Below, piece after piece: positions 7,851 through 17,270 of a stretch of 64,000 nucleotides of DNA. The stretch is from positions 1-64,000 of the forward strand of contig CAWHBI010000031.1 in the NCBI GenBank assembly GCA_963827545.1. The letters are read 5' to 3'. This DNA is from AWTP1-13 sp963827545 (GTDB taxonomy: Bacteria; Pseudomonadota; Alphaproteobacteria; Rhizobiales; Hyphomicrobiaceae). A program made the translations under genes and the position numbers. Position 1 is the stretch's first letter. Every line of letters starts with the position of its first letter. The notes under the pieces were generated by a model, which did no database searches, was not told where the DNA came from, and was given only the letters and a program-made list of their open reading frames with translations.

Positions 7851-9496
7851 TCAGACGCTCGTGGTCTTGATATCCACGAACTTGATCTCGGGGTTGCGCT
7901 CGGCGGTCCATGACAGGTTGAACGCGGAGGTCGCCAGGAACACCTGGGCACCGTCGAGGTCGGTTGCGATGGCCGATCTGTTCTTCTCGATGAAGCGCGA
8001 TAGGGCAGCGGGATCATCCGCCGTGATCCAACGAACCGTGTCGCAGGGGGCAGGATCGAACCCCGTCTGCAGGCCATATTCGTGCAGCAGCCGGTCGGCC
8101 AGCACATCGAGCTGCAGGGCGCCGATGACGCCGACGATAGGCTGCGTCCCGTCCAGTGGGCTGAAGAGCTGGACTACGCCCTCTTCCGCCATTTCCCGCA
8201 GCGCCTCTCGGAGCTTCTTGGCACGAATCGCGTCCTCGAGCCTGATCCGCCTCAGGATTTCCGGCGCGAAGCTCGGGATGCCCAGGAACGTGATGTCCTC
8301 GCCCTCGGTGATGGCGTCGCCAATCCTGAGCGTCCCGCGGTTGGGAATGCCGACCACGTCGCCAGCATAGGCCTCCTCCGCCAGGGAGCGATCCTGGGCG
8401 AAGAAGAACTGCGGCGCCGTCAACGCCATGGTCTTCTCGGTGCGCACGACCTTCACCTTCATGCCGCGCGTCAGGCGGCCCGAGCAAACGCGCATGAAGG
8501 CGATGCGGTCGCGGTGGTTGGGGTCCATGTTGGCCTGGATCTTGAAAATCACCCCCGTCATCGCCCGCTCGGCCGCCTCCACCACGCGGGTCGCGGCCTT
8601 CTGGCTCCTGGGCGGCGGCGCATGCGCGATCAGCGCTTCCAGGATGTCCCGTACGCCGAAGTTCTTGAGCGCGCTGCCGAAAAACACTGGCGTAAGGGTG
8701 CCGTCGCGGAATTTCGCCAGATCGAATTTGCCGCAGGCGCTCTGCACCAGCGCGATCTCGTCGCGCCACGCGGCGGTTGCGTCCGCATCGAGCAGGGCTT
8801 CAAGGGCAGGATCATCCGGGCCCGACACCGGCTGGCCTTCCGGCTCATGCTCGACGCGGCGAATGCGGGGCTGCAGGAGATCGTAAGTGCCCTTGAAATC
8901 GCGCCCCCGGCCGATGGGCCAGACCATCGGCGCGGTGTGCAGGGCCAGCGTGCGCTCGATCTCGTCCAGCAGGTCGAGCGGATCGCGGCTCTCGCGATCC
9001 ATCTTGTTGACGAAGGTGATGATCGGGATGTCGCGCAGGCGGCAGATCTCGAACAGCTTGAGCGTGCGCGCCTCGATGCCCCTGGCGGCGTCGATCACCA
9101 TGATGGCCGAATCGACAGCGGTGAGCGTGCGATAGGTGTGGTCGGAGAAATCCTCGTGGCCCGGGGTGTCGAGCAGGTTGAACACTGCGCCGCCGTACTC
9201 GAAGGTCATCACCGACGTGACGACCGAGATGCCGCGCGCCCGCTCAATCGCCATCCAGTCGGAGCGGGTGTTGCGCCCGTCGCGCTTGGCCTTGACCTGG
9301 CCGGCGAGCTGAATGGCGCCACCGAACAGCAGCAGCTTCTCGGTCAGCGTCGTCTTGCCGGCGTCGGGGTGGGAGATGATGGCGAACGTGCGCCGCCGCG
9401 CGATCTCCCGGGCCAGGCCATCGGGTGCGGCCTTCGGCGCCTCTCGGGCGCGCTTGGTTGCGACGCCGGCGCTTCTGTCAGGGTGTGATCGTCCAT
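7851..9496 (-). CDS. prfC: Peptide chain release factor 3 (5' end frameshifted as read)
   Basis: A translational GTPase that recycles RF1/RF2 from the ribosome. GTPase motifs are intact: SHPDAGKTT (G1), then ERARGISVV, DTPGHEDF (G3) and NKMDR (G4), followed by the RF3-type domains to VDIKTTSV. The frame holding these motifs has no ATG, GTG or TTG between the TGA at 9513-9515 and the G1 loop; its first ATG is at 9254, after the P-loop. An ATG at 9496 in the neighbouring frame opens a plausible N-terminus (MDDHTLTEAPASQ), and adding one base between them would give 548 residues, close to the family size. A lost base (error or mutation) in about 9430-9490 is the simplest explanation. Confidence 0.85.
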
Positions 9497-9609
9497 TGCT
9501 CGCTCTCGGCCTTCAGCGGGGGGCCTCTATAGCACTGTTCGGGCTCTGTGAGTGCAACCGCCCGAATATGGGAGTTGGCGGGCGGTGATACCACCCGCCA
9601 ATGCACACA

Positions 9610-9765
9610 CACCCGTCATCCCGGCCAAGCGGTCGCGCAGGATGCGCGATCGCGGAGAGCCGGGATTCTGCAGCGGGCTCAGGCGCGTGCGGCAGATCCC
9701 GGATAGCCTCGACTGCGTCTCGGCTTCCGGGTCATGCTGGAAGCATGCCTCCGGCATGACGGGTG
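9610..9765. repeat. Intergenic REP-like inverted repeat
   Basis: Between prfC and tex, a CACCCGTCAT arm at 9610-9619 is matched by its exact complement ATGACGGGTG at 9756-9765. Inside lie further complementary pieces (CCGGGAT and ATCCCGG). The CGTCATCCCGG core is the same as that of the repeat at 7.0-7.3 kb, so this is probably a second copy of the same dispersed family. No coding sequence is supported in the gap; it may serve as a transcript end for tex, whose stop is at 9772. Confidence 0.55.
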
Positions 9766-9771
9766 GAGAAG

Positions 9772-12078
<2,307 letters not shown>

Positions 12079-12178
12079 CTTGGCCTCTTGCGATTTCCAA
12101 CTCGTGCGACGCGTCGCTTCATCAACGATTCCGCGCCGCTTTGGAAGCTTGGCTTCTCCCTGCGGCGGCCTGATGGTA

Positions 12179-12330
12179 CTAGAGCAAGATCGTTTCAGAT
12201 CGAAGCGTTTCGCTTCGATCACGGAACGTGAATCTTGCTCTCAAATCTATGAAATAGAGCAGGATTCACGCTTCGGCCGCCACGTTGCAGTTGAGGCAAA
12301 GTGATTCAATCCGAAGCGATCCTGCTCTAG
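12179..12330. repeat. MITE-like double palindrome
   Basis: About 152 bases bounded by CTAGAGCAAGATCG (12179-12192) and CGATCCTGCTCTAG (12317-12330), near-perfect inverted ends. It contains two successive palindromes: one from AGAGCAAGAT (12181) to ATCTTGCTCT (about 12232-12241) with an internal hairpin around CGAAGCG/CGCTTCG, and one from about 12257 (AGAGCAGGAT) to 12329. Similar AGAGCAGGATTC elements are scattered in many Hyphomicrobiales genomes (knowledge, not tested here). It lies between tex and the toxin module, in a 382-base gap that otherwise holds no gene. Confidence 0.75.
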
Positions 12331-12460
12331 GTCGGACGGGTGCTGGAATAGCTGCCTCGATCCTGTGGAATGGTGGCAAGATGCACGGTGATGCTTCGGC
12401 CGGACCGGTCTCGAGGTTCCTGCCCCGACCTTAGGCGTGCTAGAACGTCATGAGACAACC

Positions 12461-12655
12461 ATGAGCAAGAGAACCACACACCGTAGTCCGAAGGGCACCA
12501 AGCTTTATGCTGTCCGCGACAAGAAAGGACAGCGTGCGCACGGAGCAGACATCAAACGCCCAAGTTCCACCGATAAGCGCACGAGTTCGACCGACGAGCT
12601 CCGCGAGTCCTCGGAGCGGTTTTCCCAGGCAATGAAGCGACTTGCCAAGCGGTAA
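12461..12655 (+). CDS. Small basic protein, putative antitoxin for the Doc-like toxin
   Basis: A 64-residue, strongly basic protein (SKRTTHRSPKGTKLYAVRDKKGQ at the start, then a Ser/Thr-rich polar middle and a short C-terminal helix AMKRLAKR). I do not recognise a named family with confidence. Its stop at 12655 overlaps the start region of the Fic/Doc gene by 14 bases, the arrangement usual for antitoxin-toxin pairs, so an antitoxin role is inferred from context only. A GTG at 12437 could extend it by eight residues. There is no obvious DNA-binding ribbon-helix-helix or AbrB pattern. Confidence 0.5.
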   Translation: MSKRTTHRSPKGTKLYAVRDKKGQRAHGADIKRPSSTDKRTSSTDELRESSERFSQAMKRLAKR

Positions 12656-13052
12656 GCGACACTATCGGGTCACGATGAGCGATGCGCATGGAGCGCATGA
12701 TCTGGCACTGGAATATGGAGGTCGACCCGGCGTCCTGGACGCTGGTAGGATCGAGGCAGCCATCAATAGACCCTACTCTGGCTACTTCCGGCCGATCGCT
12801 TCAAAGGCCGCTGCCTTGTTCGAGGCGATGGCGAACAACCACGGCTTTGTTGACGGCAACAAACGTACGGCCATCCTCCTAACCGACCTTCTGATAAAGA
12901 GAAGTGGATATAGGCTGATGGCCTCGGATACGAACGAGGATTTGAATTGGGCCCTTGAGGAACTTGCCGTATCGGTTGCCCGAGGTGACCTTCAGCTAGC
13001 TGACATCACCGATTGGTTCAAGCAACGATTGAGACGACAGTCCGAATTGTGA
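12642..13052 (+). CDS. Fic/Doc-family (death-on-curing) toxin
   Basis: A 136-residue Doc-type Fic protein. The catalytic loop HGFVDGNKRTA is complete at 67-77, with the histidine and the terminal arginine retained; the usual preceding RPYSGYFRPIASKAAAL helix region is also present. Doc proteins phosphorylate EF-Tu and stop translation, while other Fic proteins transfer AMP; the short form here fits Doc. A TTG start at 12642 is used because the residues RHYRVTMSDA that follow are family-like; an ATG at 12675 would cut into them. It is paired with the small basic gene just upstream and lies in a repeat-rich accessory zone. Confidence 0.8.
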   Translation: MPSGKRHYRVTMSDAHGAHDLALEYGGRPGVLDAGRIEAAINRPYSGYFRPIASKAAALFEAMANNHGFVDGNKRTAILLTDLLIKRSGYRLMASDTNEDLNWALEELAVSVARGDLQLADITDWFKQRLRRQSEL

Positions 13053-13085
13053 CGAGCAGACCAACCGCTGCCAGCGCGACCGAAC

Positions 13086-14059
13086 TCAAGCCGCCATCGC
13101 AACCAGCCGCGCCTTGATGATGGCCTCCGCCTCGCCGACGATGCGCTCCACAAGCTCCTTGCAGGTCGGGATGTCCTTGATGAGGCCCATGCTGGTGCCG
13201 GCCGACCAGATGCCGTGCTCGAGGTCGCCGGTCTCGTAGACGACGCGGCCCTTCTTGCCGGCGACGTAGGGACCGATCTCGTCGATGCCCTTGCCCTCGC
13301 GCTCCATCTCGATCGCCTTCTTCGCCACCGAGTTGCCGAACACGCGCGAGGTGTTGCGCAGCGTGCGCAGGATCAGCGCGGTGGAGCGCTCGTCTGCGCC
13401 GACGATGGCCTCCTTGACGCGCCTGTGGATCGGCGCCTCTTGCGGTGGCCATGAAGCGGGTTCCCATGTTCATGCCCTCGCACCCGAGCGCCAGCGCCGC
13501 CACCAGCCCGCGCGCATCGGCAAAGCCGCCCGAGGCGATGATCGGGACCTTGATGACGTTGGCTGCGGCGGGCAGCAGCACGAGGTTCGGAACGTCGTCC
13601 TCGCCCGGGTGGCCTGCGCATTCGAAGCCATCCATGGAGATGCAGTCGACGCCGAGGCGCTCGGCGGTGACGCCGTGGCGCACGGATCGTGCACTTGTGG
13701 ATCACCTTGACGCCGGCGGCCTTGAACCTCGGCAGGAACGTCTTGGGGTTGTTGCCCGCCGTCTCGACGATCTTGATGCCGGAGGAAATGGTGGCGTCGA
13801 TGTATTCGTCGTAGGGGCGCGGCACCAGGGTCGGCAGGATCGTCAGGTTGACGCCGAACGGCTTGTCGGTCATGTCGCGGCAGCGCGCGATCTCCTTGAC
13901 CAGGTCTTCCGGCGTCGGCTGCGTCAGCGCGGTGAGGAACCCGAGCGCCCCGGCATTGGCGACGGCGGAGGTGAGCTCGGCGCGGCCGACCCACTGCATG
14001 CCGCCCTGCACGATGGGGTGCTGCACCCCGAACATCTCCGTGAATCGCGTGCGGATCAT
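13086..14059 (-). pseudogene. Nitronate monooxygenase, interrupted by two frameshifts
   Basis: An FMN-dependent nitronate monooxygenase (2-nitropropane dioxygenase family). The N-terminal part reads MIRTRFTEMFGVQHPIVQGGM and continues to KVIHKCT; the frame then changes near 13687 to continue TAERLGVDCISMDGFECAGHPGE with FMN-binding IIASGGFAD and GMNMGTRF; it changes again near 13443 to continue EAPIHRRVKEAI and end KARLVAMAA at 13086. Both shifts correspond to one extra base. Removing the two bases gives exactly 324 codons, and all family motifs are otherwise intact. It is either recently inactivated or mis-sequenced. It is divergent from the enoyl-CoA hydratase gene, with a long inverted repeat between them. 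Confidence 0.85.
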
Positions 14060-14123
14060 CGCAGGTTGCCCTATCCTTGTTGCCGTTTGGGGGCACCATA
14101 CGGGCTCGGCACGGCAAAGGCGA

Positions 14124-14320
14124 TGGTGAGATCGTGAGTGGTGAGTGGTGAGTGGTCAGTGGTGAGATGGTGAGTGGTGAGATCGTTAGATGGTGAGTGT
14201 GGGTCGAGATTGAGGCTGGCCTTGGTTTCCATCTCAATGGCAAAAGCCGAAGGCCGCCGCTGGCGCCGACCCAAATCTCACCACTGACCACTCACCATCT
14301 CACCACTCACGATCTCACCA
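14124..14320. repeat. Inverted repeat built of GTGAGTG-type short repeats
   Basis: Between the divergent nitronate monooxygenase and enoyl-CoA hydratase genes, the left arm 14124-14167 consists of iterated GGTGAGTG/GGTGAGATC units, and the right arm 14276-14320 is its reverse complement with a single extra base. A perfect 21-base match is 14125-14145 against 14299-14319. The arms enclose about 108 bases. Further GTGAG units continue to about 14200. The region carries the promoters of both flanking genes, so the structure could influence both; no coding potential is seen. Confidence 0.8.
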
Positions 14321-14348
14321 CACAAGCGAAGACGGAAGGACACAAGCA

Positions 14349-15158
14349 ATGGGCTGGCAGGAAGTTCTCTACGGCGTGAAGGATCGGGTCGCGACCATCA
14401 CGCTCAACCGCCCGGACAAGCTCAACGCCTACACGCAGGTGATGTCGGGCGAGCTGCGCGAGGCGTTTGCCAAGGCCGATGCAGACGAGGGCGTGCGCGC
14501 CATCGTGCTGACCGGCGCGGGCCGCGGCTTCTGCGCCGGCGCCGACATGGCGCGCCTCTCGTCGGCAGCTGCCGGCAAGTCGAACCTGAGGAACGATGGC
14601 GACTGGCCGACCGAAGGCCTGGCCGCCAACTTCGCCCAGCGCTGCAGCTATATCCTGGCCGTGAAGAAGCCGGTGATTGCGGGGATCAACGGCCCCGTGG
14701 CCGGCATCGGCCTGGTGCTGACGCTCTATTGCGACATCCGCTACATGGCGGCGGGTGCCAAGCTGACGACGGCATTCGCGCGGCGTGGGCTGATCGCGGA
14801 GCACGGCATCTCATGGATGCTGCCGCGGCTGATCGGGCCCATGAACGCGCTCGACCTGCTGTTGTCGGCGCGCACGCTTGCCGCCGAGGAGGCGGGCGCT
14901 CTGGGGCTGGTGCGCGTGCTGCCCGCCGAGGGCTTCGCCGCGGCCGTGCACGAGCGCGCGGCGGAGATCGCCAACCTGTCCTCGCCGCGCTCGACCCGCA
15001 TCATCAAAAGCCAAGTGTACGAGGCGCTGTTCCAGTCGCTGGCGCAAGCCACCGCCACCGCCAACCGCGAGCAGGAGATCTGCCGCGACACCGAGGACTT
15101 CCGCGAGGGCGTGGCGCATTACGTGGAGAAGCGGGAGCCGAACTTCACGGGTCGGTGA
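14349..15158 (+). CDS. Enoyl-CoA hydratase / isomerase family protein
   Basis: A 269-residue crotonase. The oxyanion-hole segments are GFCAGADM (60-67) and GPVAGIGL (115-122). A glutamate at 151 (RGLIAEHGISW) is at the place of one of the two catalytic acids of enoyl-CoA hydratase; the first acid is less clear, so isomerase or other crotonase chemistry is possible. The C-terminal helix carries ATANREQEICRDTEDFREGV, typical of the group. It is first and apparently alone on the plus strand, followed by two short palindromes. A role in fatty or aromatic acid breakdown is inferred from the family. Confidence 0.9.
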   Translation: MGWQEVLYGVKDRVATITLNRPDKLNAYTQVMSGELREAFAKADADEGVRAIVLTGAGRGFCAGADMARLSSAAAGKSNLRNDGDWPTEGLAANFAQRCSYILAVKKPVIAGINGPVAGIGLVLTLYCDIRYMAAGAKLTTAFARRGLIAEHGISWMLPRLIGPMNALDLLLSARTLAAEEAGALGLVRVLPAEGFAAAVHERAAEIANLSSPRSTRIIKSQVYEALFQSLAQATATANREQEICRDTEDFREGVAHYVEKREPNFTGR

Positions 15159-15162
15159 GGAT

Positions 15163-15268
15163 GGTGTCAGACCCTGTGGGTCTGACACCGTTGCTCTGGC
15201 GCTCATGTGGGTGGCCCATCCAACATGGAGGGGCCTGCCATGGTGTCAGACCCGGAGGGTCTGACACC
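15163..15268. repeat. Pair of GTGTCAGACCC palindromes
   Basis: Two copies of a perfect 12-base palindrome with a 3-base loop: 15163-15189 (loop TGT) and 15242-15268 (loop GGA), both GGTGTCAGACCC / GGGTCTGACACC. They begin a few bases after the enoyl-CoA hydratase stop. They could end its transcript, though no T-run follows. A related hairpin is found at 17126-17194. The rest of the 314-base gap to 15472 shows no gene. Confidence 0.8.
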
Positions 15269-15472
15269 GCTATTGCGCCCTACGCTGCCGTCCCCCTGGT
15301 ATGGTACTCGTTTACGCCTCGCGCACTTTTGAGGGACAGGTTGCCCCAATAACGGGTTATTGTTTCCATAATACAGGTCTTGCGGGTCGCGGCTCGGCGT
15401 GACCTCGGTCAAACCGGGCTCTTGGATCACGCGCTGTCGTGGCCCTTGGACCTGTGTTCAGGAGGACCAGCC

Positions 15473-16376
15473 ATGGCCCAAACAGATGTCATTCTCCCCA
15501 CGGAACCGGCGCGCGAGCTGCCCGTTGTGCGCTCGATCTGGCCCTCGGATCTCATCGACGTGCTGGCAAAGGGTCTGGAGGACTTCCGGGCAATGCCGAC
15601 GCATGTGTTGTTCCTGAGCCTCATCTACCCAATCGCCGGCATCGCCATCGCCCGCGCGACGTTCGGATACGATGTCGTTCCCCTCCTCTATCCGCTTGCC
15701 GCCGGCTTCGCGCTCATCGGCCCCTTCGCCGCCATCGGTCTCTACGAGCTGAGCCGACGGCGCGAGCTTGGACTGGACACATCCTGGAAGCATGCCTTCG
15801 ACATCATTCATTCGCCGCTCGGTCTGGTCGATCGCCGCGCTGGGGTTGCTGCTGCTCGTCCTGTTCGGCGTCTGGCTTGCTGTTGCGAACGGCATCTATG
15901 TGGCGAATTTCGGTGAGCCTGAGCAACCGATCCCGTTGACGGCGTTCGTCAGCCAGGTTCTCACGACGCCGCACGGGCACAACCTCATCATCGTCGGCAA
16001 CGTCGTCGGGTTCCTGTTCGCGGTTGTTGCGTTCTCGCTCAGCGTGATCTCGTTCCCATTGCTGCTCGACCGCAACGTCGGCGTTCCGGTGGCGATTGCC
16101 ACTTCCATCAAGGCGATCCTCAGAAATCCAGTGACGATGATCTTGTGGGGGCTGATCGTGGCGTTCGGACTGCTGATCGGCTCGCTGCCATTCTTTCTCG
16201 GATTGGCGGTGGTGATGCCGGTGCTCGGGCACTCGACCTGGCACCTGTATCGCAAGGTCGTGGCCCCGGATGCGAGCCCCCGGCCGGAATACCATCCCCA
16301 ACCCAAGGGGCAGCGCTACGCGGCAGATTTCCCCTCGTCACTGTTCTTCCCGATTTCCAAGAAGGACCAGCCATAA
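15473..16376 (+). pseudogene. DUF2189 integral membrane protein, frameshifted
   Basis: A membrane protein of the DUF2189 family, function unknown. It starts with AGGAGG eight bases before the ATG (MAQTDVILPTEPARELP) and reads through the first two hydrophobic segments to HAFDIIHS, where the frame shifts near 15815 by one extra base; the next frame continues SVWSIAALGLLLLVLFG and runs through four more hydrophobic segments to KDQP. Removing the base gives 301 codons, full length for the family, with six predicted membrane spans. The coding quality is good on both sides, so the lesion is recent or a sequencing error. Confidence 0.8.
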
Positions 16377-17270
16377 CGCGCAATGCAATGGCTACGCGGG
16401 GATGACGCTTCTGTTGAATTACGCGCTCTCCACGGACGTCATCTCCGCGGGTTTGCGCCTGTATGACGCAGGCAATCGCTCCCAACTGGCGTCACCCCCG
16501 CGAAGGCGGGGGGCCAGTGCACAGAGCAGCGGGGGCTGGTGTCAATAGAGCAATGCGCGAGCATGCCAGCTCTTGCAGTCGGGCGAGAGACTCCCGCGGA
16601 TATCGCGCGGCAGGGTGTCGACCGAGCGCAAGTTGAGACGTGACCTGGGCCCCGCCTGCGCGGGGGTGACGTTGGTGTTGAGCGATGCGCTCTCCGCTGG
16701 CGTGAGCACAGGTTTGGGCGGCGGGGATAAGGAATCAATTTCATAATGTATGTGTACGGCACATGACGGGCGGTGCGCCGTGTGTCACGATCAGCCTGCC
16801 TCGGAGATGAGATGGCGGTTCCCTGCAGGGCCACGTCTCGATGCAGGAGCCGGGGGCCGCAGTCCGGATACCTCGCCTGGTCGGTGGACAGACCATCCAA
16901 GCGCTGGTGCGGGGCCCGGATGCGGGCGAAGTCATCTTCGGTTCCCTCGTCCGGTCGGTGGTTGGCCTCTCCAAGCGCCGGGCGAGCCCGGAGGCGACCG
17001 AGCAGGGCGTCTTCGCGCCCACAACCGGATACAGGTCGCAGGCCAGCGGGCGCGAGCCCCGACGCCCTGCTCCTCCTATCCTCCCAACCCCTCGGGCGCA
17101 GGCGCCGCGAGGCCAAAGGTGCAGGAGGGGTCAGACCCCTCGCCTCCAACGTTCGATGGCAAAATGATCGGTCGGCGCGAGGGGTCTGACCCCTTCCCCT
17201 CACGCCTCGACAACGCCGCGAAGAGACGGCATAGGTCCGCCGGACCAGGATCGAGGCCAGGAAGCGGTTG
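16377..17270. other. Repeat-rich intergenic region without a supported gene
   Basis: An 894-base gap. Open frames on both strands here are Arg/Pro/Ser-rich and match no family that I know, so none is called. Visible structure: an inverted pair of CGTCACCCCCGCG-type arms around 16489-16515 and 16648-16671, each itself a small hairpin, and the 18-base inverted repeat at 17126-17194. The region from about 16740 to 17120 shows no clear repeat; it could hold remnants of a decayed gene or the leader of the M3 peptidase gene. Confidence 0.5.
17126..17194. repeat. 18-base inverted repeat upstream of the M3 peptidase gene
   Basis: Perfect arms AGGGGTCAGACCCCTCGC (17126-17143) and GCGAGGGGTCTGACCCCT (17177-17194), each also self-complementary around GGTCAGACC. 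The 33-base loop and the place 77 bases before the peptidase start would put the hairpin in the mRNA leader or promoter. It shares GTCAGACCC with the two palindromes at 15.2 kb, so a common repeat family is likely. Confidence 0.75.

Noticed and set aside
8082..9488. 468-codon open frame on the plus strand across prfC
   Set aside because: It is antisense to a clear RF3 coding sequence, and its composition is a high-G+C shadow without family motifs.
14124..14320. Short repeats considered as a CRISPR array
   Set aside because: The units are 7-9 bases, contiguous, without spacers, and arranged as an inverted repeat; no cas gene is near.
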